A DNA stretch of 64,000 nucleotides from Hydractinia symbiolongicarpus (taxonomy: Eukaryota; Cnidaria; Hydrozoa; Anthoathecata; Hydractiniidae), in assembly GCF_029227915.1 (NCBI RefSeq), contig NC_079879.1, positions 6,260,001-6,324,000 on the forward strand, given 5' to 3'. Position numbers and translations under genes: made by a program. Positions within the stretch are counted from its first letter, which is position 1; every line of letters begins with the position of its first letter. Below, one piece after another: positions 37,398 to 49,700 of the stretch. The notes below the pieces were generated by a model that was given only the letters and a program-made list of their open reading frames with translations, searched no databases and was not told the origin of the DNA.

Positions 37398-40300
37398 ATG
37401 AATCACCTGCGGGATCATATTCGAGAACATGTTATCACAAAACCAAAATCTTCTCTGAAACCACATGTATGCAACAATAAGAAAAAAGGCATAAAGTCAT
37501 TAATTGCCTCATCATTTCAAGTAGCTAACAAAATTACAACTGAGAAAAAAACTCGAACATTTTCGGAACTTCGTTATGCAGAAGAGGAGGATGAAGCATC
37601 AGAAGAAGATGAAGAAAAACATCCCAGAGCACTGGAAAGCAATTTGAGCAAATCTATTAGTGTAGCAACCTTTAAAAAACTGCAAAGTAGAAGACGAATC
37701 AGAGTTGTTGCAGTATTCCCTGAACAGGAGTCATCTCAACACGCTTTACAAGACTTACATAATGTTTGTAAGAGTTTGGACACAGAACTTACAGAAATAA
37801 AGTTTGAGAATCTGGATTTTGGTGAATATAATGTTTTAGATACTTTTTATAATGCTGACGTCTGCGTCGTCGACGTTTCAGTCTTTGCTGAAAGTGCATC
37901 GTTGTTTTACCATATGGGTGTGCGTGAAAGTACTGGGATGAAGGATAACATGGTTATAGTAGTTGATGAGTCGCATGAAAAGACTAATAGTTTAAAGGTA
38001 AGCCATCCATTGCTTCCATTTGCTCTGCTATTTATTAATGCGATACTTTTTTTCTATTGCTTATTTTATAGCTTACATGTACAAGCCATTTATTTTTCGC
38101 ATATCAAATTAATGCTGATGACAAGTGTATTGTGACAACTACTGGTGGTCCTGCTGGAAAGGAACCAATGCCACGTACATTGTATCTAGCCTTTCAAAAA
38201 AATTTGCGCAATGTGCAGGGCACAACTAAAGCCAAATGCAAAGAGATATTCCTTCGAGACTTAAGGATAGCAATGGAAAGTAAAACAGGTCCTGAATTAA
38301 AACAGGTAACGCTTTTATTTTATAGTAGAATTTAAAAACGTGTTGATGTACAGGCTTAAGCTTACAGACAAAAGGAATCAAAATTAGCAAAATAACTTTG
38401 TAGCAACTTTGAAATTTTATTTTGTGGTGTTTTTCTGGATGTCTCATCAACTCTTTGTTAATTAAGAAAAATGTAAGACAGTCTGGATACTAATTGCCAA
38501 TTGTTGGATACTAATTGTTTCATTACAAATTTTTGATATGAAAAACTGCATTAAAAACATAAGTAAAAATCTTATAAAATTCTATGTCATACTATTATTC
38601 AAAGGAACTTGACAGAATGAAGAAAGTTGTTGGAGAGCCAGCTTTGTTTACCTCTGACATCATTCTCAGTATACTTTATTCATACAGAAATATCCAGGTA
38701 TTGTTTTCTAGAAACTTTTGTAATCAAGATTCAATAGAAATGTAATCTGTGTTTTTTTTTCAATTGCTCTTTTTTTTAGGATTACGATTCAATGATACAA
38801 ATCGTGGAAGGAGTACCTGAAGACCATGTTGAGATTCAAAACAAGGCAGTACAGCAACTTTATGCATTCGCCTTGAACAGGTTAGTATGTTGCATCCTAC
38901 AGTAACCTTATTCAATATTGCTTTTAAACTTGCTGAAGGTTGATAAACCTTCGTCTGTTTTTTCGCCTGTTAATATTGTGTTGCTAAGTCCTTCCTTCAA
39001 AGAAGTAAAAAAAAAGCAAAATGGCAATTTTCTGACAGAAAATATAAACTCCCTTGTTATAAAATATTTTGTTACGTTTTTTTTCCTCAAAACTTTCATG
39101 CAATGTAGCAATTGTAACTTCCACAAGGTAACTTTCAAATCAGTATAAAACTAAAGATTACTTTTACCTACTTAAAAGATTCTAGTCAAACTTGCACATT
39201 AAGCCAATAAAGCTGAAGAATTGAAAGAAAAATTGTTTTTAAAAAAAACAAAGATATTTTACATATTCAAGTATTTAAAAAGTCATTAGCTGCATCTTTT
39301 TTCATTTACTTTTTTTTAAGATCAAGTATAACATGTAATAAATTCAATTTAATGTCATAGTGTATTTGAAAGATATTTTAAAAACAGTTTTGCGGAACCT
39401 TTAAGGCTTTAACGATATATACTGCCAAATAGTTTGCCACAAATGACATTGTACCATATTGTGTGGCTTGTTTTCTAATTGCAGAAAAATGACAGTGTTA
39501 AATCATAATTTATTCAAAACTTATTTTATTACAATTTTTTAAAAAACTTCTAATTTTTCTTGTAAAATAATTATATAATATTTTTTTTATGATTTTTTTT
39601 CAAGACGAGGTGGCAAAAACGACAGAGACAAAGCATTAAAAGTTGCACTTAAGGTATGTTTGTAGCATGTTATTTTTGTTATATACCTAAGTTGCTTAAA
39701 CTGATAATAACACATAATTTTGTGTTTTAACTATAGCTAATCAAAGATAAGGACCAGAGTCCTCCAGATTTGCTTTGTTTGGCAGGACGCATCTACAAGG
39801 ACAAGTATTACGACTCTGTCTACACTGATTCAACTTGTCGAGATGAAGCTATAAAATGGTATGTATGTGCTTTATGCATCCTGTGATTTCATAATAGGGG
39901 AATGCACTGCAAATCTATGGAATTGTGATTAAACTTGTCGACGTCTAAGAGGCAGGCTGTAGTAATAGTTGGGCTAAAGAAAGTTTTACCTAAAAGTCAG
40001 CTTTTACTGTTACCATGCATTTGCTTTTTTAAGTATGTTTGTGCTTGTGTTGTAAAAAAAACGTTATATTTTAAACAATCCTAAATAACCTGGTGTAGAT
40101 GATATACATGCAAAGTGCATTTTGGGGTAACAAATGATTGAAAATGACAAAGAATTCAATTCTGATATATATTTATATGTTCTAGGTACAAGACATCTTT
40201 TGAGCTGCAGCCATCAGATTTCTCTGGTGTTAATCTAGCTATTTTATTAATAGCAGCTGGTCATGAGTTGAGTAAATCAGAAGAATTACAACGTGTTTGT

Positions 40301-40732
40301 AAGTATGGAAATGGTTATCTGTTTTTCTGTGAAGTACAAAGAGAAGAAAAAACTTGTGTTTGATTTGTGAAGAACAAACAAAAGTTATTTTTCCTATTAT
40401 TTTTTTAAACAAGTCAATAGCATCAAACTGTAAGAATTGCTGAAAAGTCATGTTAACAGGCATCTCTTTTGAACCCTTGTATGTTAGGCATGACTCTTAA
40501 TGGCCTAATTGGCAGACGTGGTCGTTTACAGTCTTTAACAGAATACTGGATTGTGGGACGGTTTATCCTTATAAGTGTGTTGGCTCAAGATTCATCAAGA
40601 GCTTGTTTAGCTGCAGAGAAAATGTTCAAACTAAACCCTCCAGCATGGTATCTGCGATCTATTGTAAAGGATCTGATGCTGTTACGCAATATGGATAATT
40701 GTGCCAACAATCTCAAGTTTAATAAAGATAAA
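37398..40732 (+). other. MAP3K5: MAP3K exons 1-8: acidic N-terminus and central regulatory region
   Basis: Exons 37398-37997, 38072-38305, 38605-38697, 38780-38880, 39605-39653, 39737-39858, 40186-40298 and 40488-40732 encode residues 1-519. Family hallmarks are [41 protein letters not shown] and a segment ending [12 protein letters not shown]. In vertebrate ASK1 this region binds thioredoxin and TRAFs and holds the kinase inactive. A possible acceptor (TTTTAACAG, ending 37357) lies 40 bp upstream of the chosen ATG, so an upstream 5' exon or a trans-spliced leader is possible. Confidence 0.9.
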
Positions 40733-43700
40733 GTAAGACTGTTGTTTCGAAAACATGATATAGATTATAACTTCACAGTAAAAGTTGTTTAGAAGAAGCA
40801 TCTATCTGTTCTTAATAAATAAATTATTAATTATTTAGTATATATCTAAAATTACTACTTTGTATACAGAAACATAAATTTTGGGTGGAATATATCTGGG
40901 AAGCATCAAAGGAAGAGGAGATTACTGATACAAGATTTCCTGTGAGTTTTTCACGACATTTATTGAAATTTTAAACCTTTCTTTCTATCCAACAATTGTT
41001 CGTTTCCCTAAATAACAATGTTATTTGTTCCACAGGTCCTTATATTAGATCCTGGAAATGACTACGTGCCCAGTTATGTTACTGTAAACGTGAACACAGA
41101 AGAAAGCCAGAGTGAAGTAAGTTTTTCTCTCTTGAATAATTGAACTCCACTTGTAAAAGATAATTAGTGTAAGTATAATAGAGATTGATTGTTCCAGATA
41201 TATAGACAGAGAATAATATGTATTTTTAATTATGGCTATTTTGAATAAAATAAAGCATGCTGAAAAATTCTTTATGGGAGTGTTTGATGGTAACTTTGGA
41301 TGTTAATTCTTCAGGTTGTTTCGTTTTCCCATGTTCATTAGGTCAAATATAAACAGTGGGTTGGTGTTTTTTAATTTGGAAATCACTCCTTAGGCATTAT
41401 GTCGTAACTTGTGCCTCAACATCTCATTTTGCTGTTCATTATCTTAGTTTTGTTGCATTATTGATGTCCTACTCTCCACCACAGTATGCAAACTTGTCAG
41501 GGAACAGTTCGTTGGAGATGAAAAACGATAAATAGGAATTAATAATTATTTTTAACAGGTTTTAGGAGGCATAACATAAAAAGAAACTTTTTAAAACTTC
41601 TTAAAAAAGTGTTATTAGGTTAAGTTTTCTATAATACTGAAATATAAAAACCATTCTTTAAAAAACTGTTTCTATAGTCTGTTCAGTTGTGGCATGCTTC
41701 ACCTGAGTGCAACCATATTCATGATGGAGACATGTGCAAGGTACATATTCTATCATAAAAAGGGTTTGATTGAAAATTTTGATTTGTTTTAGTATTAATG
41801 TGTAGTCCTTTCCTTTTGCAAATGGTATAGTCTTTTCATTAATAGTCATATTCTGTCTGATTGCGCACAAGAAAAATTTCTGGTACGAAAACATAAACTG
41901 CAATTTATAAAAAACAGGCGAACCCTAAAATTCTTTCACAGGCTGACAGCTAGACTATATCCTAATACCCATTGTCTGTCTGCATGATTTTATTGCTGTG
42001 CTATGGCTACATGAAATGCGATATATAAAGGATGGGCTAACCGTGGAAAAATCCACAGGCTACTGATTAGTATTTTGGTGCTGAAAAAGAGGATTTTTTG
42101 GTTTGGAACATTTGACTTGACATGATTTTATTAAACTCTATTGCTGATTACATCCTGTTCTTATTTTTAGAGAATACATTCATGGTCATTTCCTTCAAAT
42201 GAAATTCGTGGAATGAGGTATTTTATGTTATCTATCCAAATTGTTCACTATTAAAATAAAATGTTTTTCTAAAAAAATGTTTCATTGTAATTGCTTTGAT
42301 TGAAAAACTTCAAATATTAGTGGTTGTTTGTGGATTGTTGAAATTACTGTTAGATTTTTTTTCTTTTATTTCTGGTAAACATTTTTCATTATAAGAACAT
42401 ATTCTATTCAATGGCCAATGTAATTGCTAACACACTCATGAAAACTGTAATTATAAACTTGGGTTGTCTTTGAAGCCACATGAAAATGCCTATCAAAAAA
42501 AAATTAATTTCTATTTTTTTAATTGTTTTTTTTTTGTGTGTGTGCAATTGTAGATAAAAAAGAGCATGCAATTTTTGCTTCATTTCTTGGTTCTTAAAAA
42601 ACCTTTGATTACAATAATAAAGATTCCAAAGATGATATCATAAAACTGAGTTAAATGCTAAAAATCTCATGGTTAAAAATCTCATCTCAAGGTTAATCTA
42701 ATATAATCTGACAAACACTTAGAAAAGTGTAAAACAATTTTCAAATAAAAAGAGAAGTTGTTAGATTAATATTACCAGACTCTAAAAAAATAACTTAATC
42801 ATTTTATCAATGATATCCCCTTTTAGTCATTTTAGAATTTGTATACAGCTCCCGAATTATTTTCTGCAGCAACTAACGTAGTTGCTGCAGAAAATGTCTA
42901 ACATAGTTTTCCAACATCATTCTTTTATAGTTTTCCGTTTCAGCTGTTATTTTTGTCTTTCTAATCTTTTATTCTGCATTTGTTATACATTTTTCAGTTA
43001 GGGCTGATTATACATTGTCTATATTTCACGACCGTAACTATTTTTTAGTATATAATTCTTTCTACTTTCCATTAAACTGTTTTTTGTAAAACTTATTTTG
43101 TGGTAGATTAAATTGTCACACAAAAAATAATTTTTGCAAAAAATCTTACTTGGTCGCTTTCTGGCTGGTTGGGTTTTCGGAAACCAACATTTTAAAGATG
43201 GCTTAGTTTGCACAATGCTGACTTCTTAATTTTGATGAGATGATTTTTCCATCACTAGCACGTTCAAGAAAGATCCACGTTGTTTATTTCTGTATGTTCA
43301 TACAAACTCAGATGACTTCCAGCTCTTCTTTTGCACCCCACAGCACAGAAAAAGGTAAGACAACAACTGAAATGTTGTATTTTTTTTGTTATTATTATTC
43401 AAAATATTTTTCCACAATTGCCAGTTGCCATATATTTTGCACTACGCTGTTGTAAGACATGCTTGAAATATATAGGACTACTAACTTCAAATGTCACTTT
43501 CTCACTATAGAGTTAGATTTTAATGTTATAGATGTTTTTCTTAGGTCAGAAAAAGATAAGTAGTTTCAAGTTTTTACTTCATCACACAATTGATCCAATA
43601 CCATGATACGAATGTTTAATATATTTTCAGATTTCATGACTTGGTAAGCCAGCTGTCCAATTCTGCTACAATACTTGATAGAATTGATGGGCAGGTAGAT

Positions 43701-46700
43701 GCAGAGGACCAGGATGAGTTGCAAGTAAGAAAAATAAGCTATATATACTACCTTAAACAGATAACCCATAGAGGAATCGATGAAAGTTCAAAATTGTTAA
43801 TGTTAGTAAATGTTTTGGTTTTGTTCCAGTATGAATATGAGTATGAAGATGATGGGCAAAGAGTTGTGCTTGGTCGTGGTTCATTTGGTGTTGTTTATGC
43901 AGCCCGTGATATTTCAACTAATGTCAAATTGGCAGTAAAAGAAATACCTGAAAGGGACACAAGGTATGCAAGTGTGCTTTCAGTTACTACTCATCAAAAT
44001 TTCTTGACAGTTTCAATTTCAATAATGGAAGTCAGGAAAAAAATGTTAAAAATATTTAATAATTTTCTGTTATGTTTAATAAACGTTATTCACAAGAGTT
44101 TTTTTATGGCCACGTACGAAAGCAGCAATAGATTGATTTCAAATCCTTTTTAAATGACAAAGTTCCTATCCTAGGGGCTGTTTATATGGAGGCTGCCTGC
44201 CTCGGAAAACGAGCCTGCTCACTTGCCAGGCCGTAGGAAAGTGCCTAATGGTTTTTGCGCAGTGGACAACTATACTCATTCATGCCAAGGAATTGATTAT
44301 ATGAGATAAAAAGCGCACCCAGCACTAAATGTTTTACAATGCATTTGAGGTGAAACAATGTGCATCTTTTTAAATCTGGAAAACCTTTAAAGAGGTTTTA
44401 AACCTTCTATATATGTGTCTCTAGCGATGTGTCTCTTTGAGATTAACTATTTATATCCTCTTTATTGATCCCCACAAATTTTAGTTTAAAAAATCCATAT
44501 ATTCGTGAAGTATGAAAAAGTAAAAAAATGTTGTTTCCCAAATTATGTTCAAAGACACATTTAACAACATCTGTTAGTATTTCAATATTAATCCTTATCT
44601 CTAGTCAAGTGCAACCACTTCACGAAGAGATTGCTTTGCACCGAGCCATCTGTCACAAGAACATTGTATGCTACATCACCTCCCGTAGTGAAAGTGGTTA
44701 CTGCAAAATATTCATGGAACAAGTTCCTGGAGGTATTAGCAAAAATACATTTTCACTTATTTTTTTTTCCACTCTGATGACAATATTTAGTTAATGTTAT
44801 AAGCTAGATTATGGACAATTGAAACATTGTCAGTACTTTAAAACTATTTTCGCTGGATTTTCATATCAAACTTAATTTAGCAAAAAAATAAAAAGTTACG
44901 CACACTAGGAAATTAACAAAAGAGTTGCTTTCTTTGTTCCTGTTCATAACTAAGTATGGTAGTGGAAAAGAGTTGTAACACCATTCTTTGTATTATGTAA
45001 ATTAAAATAAAGGAAGATTTACTATCTTAATATGTTCCACATACATGGTTTATTAAAATCTTTTCAGGATTAACTGATATTTTTGATGGAGACTGCTTTT
45101 TTCATTTATTTGGAAAAATATTTAAAATATTTTTTTGATATTTCACTCGCAAATCTGTAATTTACTGATAGGAACTACCATTTTGAACCTGTTTTGTACT
45201 AGGCATTTTTAGTGCTTTTTTTAAATAAGATTTCACTGTCCAAACGATATAAATTTGACATAATTTGTCAATGTTCATTGATGGACAAAACATGAAATGT
45301 GTTTTGACATGACTTAATCTTGCAGATGAAAAAACTATCAGTGATGCATTAATTCTTATTTCTGTAAAATTAACGATTGTCTTTCTATGTTTTATTTCTT
45401 ACTTCTATGTAGGGAGTCTTTCATCTTTGATTCGGGAGAAGTGGGGTCCACTTATAGACAATGAAAGTGCCATGTCATTTTATACTCAACAAATTATTGA
45501 AGGTGTACGGTACCTGGTAAGTATGATTGGGTGATATTCTCTCCCATGCTGTGGTTATACGCATTTGGCTGTATCGCGATTGAGCATTGATTTCCACCAT
45601 TTTGCTCATTTAACCAAGTTATGAAGAAACTAACTTAAATGAAAATTTGATTAAATGCAATTGCTAAACTATGTTTTGTTTGATGTTAAACTTTGTCTTT
45701 TTAGCATGGTCAGAAGATTGTCCACAGAGATATTAAAGGTATTTTATCACACACACAAAAAATATTTATGTAAACAATATTTATTTTAATTGTCCTTTGT
45801 GACGCCATACGTGCTGATGGTGCTTCTGTAACCGAAGATAATTTTAGTTTTTACAAAAGAAGACATTAAAACGTTACCTAACGTATATTATTCAACTCTT
45901 TTTATGTTTTTACAGGCGACAATGTGCTAGTTAACACTTACAGTGGCTGCTGTAAACTCTCTGATTTTGGGACCTCTAAACGATTGGCTGGAATTAATCC
46001 CCACACCAAAACCTTCGCTGGTACTATGCAGTTCATGGCTCCTGAAGTTATCGATCAAGGTCAACGTGGCTATGGCCCTCCTGTGAGTAAATGCTGTGAT
46101 TTTTTTGCTTGAATTGCACGTTCATATGTAAGAAAATTTACAAATCAAGGTTAAATCAAATGTAAAATATGTAACAAGCTTTTTTAAACTTTGTGGTTAA
46201 GTGTCATTCAAATATTATTGTTATTCCTAATAGGCTGATATATGGAGCATAGGCTGTACCGTGGTTGAAATGGCTACTGGTAAGCCGCCATTCTTTGAGG
46301 TATGTTTCCTTTTGTGAACATAAATATCATGAGGAACATCAACATGCTTATAGCACTCACAATGCTAGAGTACGAATCACTTATGAAGAGGACGACCTTG
46401 TTCCACATTCTTGGTGTTTATAAGGATTTTGTGATTTGTTTTAGCTGGAGCCTGAAGCTGCCATCTTCAAAGTAGGAATGTTCAAGACGCATCCAGACAT
46501 TCCTGAGGTAGCGTCTGAAGATTGTGTCAAGTTTTTAAAAAGGTAAAAGGGCTTGAAATACTGTGAAGGGTGATGTATGCTAAATGATTTGTGAACTATC
46601 ACGATTTCCGTTTAAGCAAATACCAGCTGTGAGGTTGTACGATTTAAGCGAGCTATAATACCGATAAAAGTAACACGATATTTCATTTTATTGGTACTAC

Positions 46701-49700
46701 TTTCTTTAAAAGCCTTATGTTAGTAATTTATATATCATTAGACCCAAAAGGATAAAAACAATACAGAAGTGATTTAATTTTCCATTCTCAACAGCCAACA
46801 GCAAATAATAACATGAAAACATATGTAATAAAATATTTTATATTTAACGAAGGTTCGCGTTACATAGAAACATCTTTAGGTATGAATCTTACCTGGAAAT
46901 GTTTTAGGAAAACTTCATAAAGAATAAAATATTTTTATTATATACTTGTTTTATGTTATTGTAAATCTGATTTTTATTTTGATATCTTTTAACTGTAATT
47001 TTATATTACAGGTGTTTTGATCCCAACCCAGCTGCAAGAGCAAGTGCTGATGATTTGTTGTTGACTCCGTTTATTGTCTTGTAAGAATCAACACATTTTT
47101 TTTGTTGATATTCACTTTGACATTTTTTTTCGTTTTCATCATTATTACACAGTCTCAATTACTCCAGACGATGGCTCATTATGCTATTACACCAGGGAAT
47201 TTACCTCAACCTCATATCTGAATATACCCAAAATAACTGAGAATGAAATTTTATAAGAATAAGGTGACCGTTCTTCTTTATTTGCCTGGTGTAATACTGA
47301 AATGTTTCAAGTTTCATATACCACACGTAATTTATATCAAGTTGTTGCGATACCAATAACAGCAAAATCTTTTTACCCTTTCTATTTACCTGTACAGGAG
47401 AAATAAAAAAAAGAAGAAGAAAGATTCTAACTTAAAAGTTCAGATTCCTCCTCAAAGACTAATATCAGGTATATGTTCTCTTTTCTCTTTGTCTTGTTTA
47501 AATGGGACCCTGTTAAGTCTATCCCTGGGTGAGCGGATTTTATTTAATTAAACAGTGTGGTTTGGCGTAGATGTACACCGTGTAGCACGGTACCGTGTAA
47601 ACACCCAAAACCGTGCAGAAAAAACTGTTACTATACCCGTGTACTCTGGAGTGGAAAACAATTTCTAAGTTTTAAATGATTGCTACCTTTTCTAGGGCGC
47701 TTGTTATTTTGTTGTTGTTGTTGTTTTATTGTTTATACAAAAATAGAGTTTAAAAGTTTTACAAAAGGGGTACCAGGTGATGATTTTGCTATTAAAGTGA
47801 AGAAAAATCATGGAAAATGTAAGCCAGGTACTACGATGGGTACTAAGCAACCGGCTAAGTAACTCAAGGGCTAAAATGTCATTTACATTTATCAACTTAA
47901 AATAGTGATCCTTGCAAAAAATGTTACAATTTTTTATTTTTTAGATCCAGGTGTGCCAGCTTCTTCATCTCCACCTAGTGATGACTCTGGAGTGGCTTCC
48001 AATCAATCTGAATCACCGAAAGATCTTGTATCAAGTAACATGTTTCAACCCGAAGGGTAAGCGACAACATTTTTGATCTATGAACCAATTGTCTAATGTT
48101 TTTTCTTCACTTTGCCGATCGTGACGTTAACAACTATGCAGTGAGACTTCCCCGCAATCATCATCTCTACCTGTTCACGCATGTTCCCTTTTTTCCTCCC
48201 TTCTGCTTGATCTATTAAGGTCTACTTACTTATTAACGATATTCTTAAATAATTCTTTTGTTTGTTTTTAAATAAAAGAGGGCAGGCTTTTGTCGCATTT
48301 CAAAGTTGTCGTTATATCTTGTATTTGTTTCTTGTACCTTTAGTGCAAAAACTCCTGATATGTCTAAGAAAATAACAAGAAAACACAAGCTGTTTCCTCG
48401 AGTTAACAGGTGGAATTTTTGTTTTGCTGTTGTTGTTAGTTTGTTTGTTTTATTCTCTCTGTGAAATTGAATATTGCGTCAGCACAAACAAATTTCTATT
48501 TTCAAGTGCAAGTGTGAACCCTGTGAGCGTAACCATAAACACTAAGGAATCTGCAACAACGGCTTGTAATCGACTATCTTGGATTTTCTTAAAATTTGTT
48601 TTAGTATTTTTGACACAAAAACAAGAAAAGATACTAATTTTTAAGCTCTAGCCGTTCCCAAAACCTTGCTTTTGTAAATTTGGGTCAAAACTTTTCCAAA
48701 AAACATGTTGAGCGCCAATTCGAATCGTTTATTACTTTGTGACCGTAAATATGTTAAGACTGAATTAGGTAAAATTAATAAAGATCATCACGTGAACATT
48801 TTTGGAGGTGTAGAATTTAAACACTTCACGTATGAACACGAAATAGACAGTGAATCACCTTTGAACTGAAATATTTTAGCGAACCTGTTAAAAGACATCC
48901 AATGGACAGCCCAATGTCGGATTCTACGAATTTATTGTTTTCGAGTCACACAGGTTCAAACGATGACTTTTATATGGTCAACCAGGAGCACGAACGCAAG
49001 TCGATGTTATTAAAATCAATGAAAACTCACAAGCGGAAGGTTTGTTTGTTTGTTTGTTTACCTTTAAAAAATGTTGCAGAATTTGAAAAAGAAATATCTT
49101 AGCCTCTCTAAGAAGCTTAATACAAATGTTCTTATTATAATCACGATGAATCAATTTATGATTTATTCCAGAATTAGCTTTGTAGAGCACGTGGATTATA
49201 AAGCAGAGAATTCGCCGTGTTTGCTTTAGTAAAAACTTTATGCTGTAGATATGTGAGAAGTGGATGGGAAAAGTGGAAGAATTACGAGGCTATTCTTGTA
49301 TTGGTGAAACTGGTTTCAATTATTTGTTGGAAGCACTCATTGAATACTTAGAACAACCGAACAACGTGGACATCAAATCATTCATAGGTTTGTTGGTTTT
49401 CTTGCAATTCCTTATACCTAATGTTTTCATTGTTATCAGCTACTCTTCTTAGTTAATTGATCAATTAATCATTAGGCTAGGCTTATGCGCAATGTTTTTT
49501 TAAAAGGAAATTTTCAAAAAATTCTTTAAATTTCTATTGTGGATTCTAATGAACCACTTGTGATAACACAATGCTTATAATGTAAATTTTTTTACTTGAA
49601 ACTTTAAAAGCAGGGAAATTTAAATGCCTAAAATGTATTTTCAGCTTTGGTATCTTTTTGTGTGGATTGTTAAACTTTTTAGATTGTTAAGCTTGAACCA

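Larger units (their letters stand above)
40870..43724 (+). other. MAP3K5: MAP3K exons 9-14: PH-like region
   Basis: Exons 40870-40941, 41036-41116, 41678-41740, 42171-42217, 43259-43354 and 43631-43724 encode residues 520-670. Recognisable pieces are [46 protein letters not shown] and FHDLVSQL, all in the order found in vertebrate ASK1 just before the kinase domain. Intron 11 (41741-42170) carries a degenerate Helitron dimer and intron 12 (42218-43258) a perfect 16-bp hairpin. Confidence 0.9.

Noticed and set aside
40733-40792. Coding continuation after MAP3K exon 8 into intron 8
   Set aside because: The frame stays open to 40792, but the GTAAGA donor at 40733 and the phase-0 acceptor before [10 protein letters not shown] restore the family alignment; the read-through is intronic.
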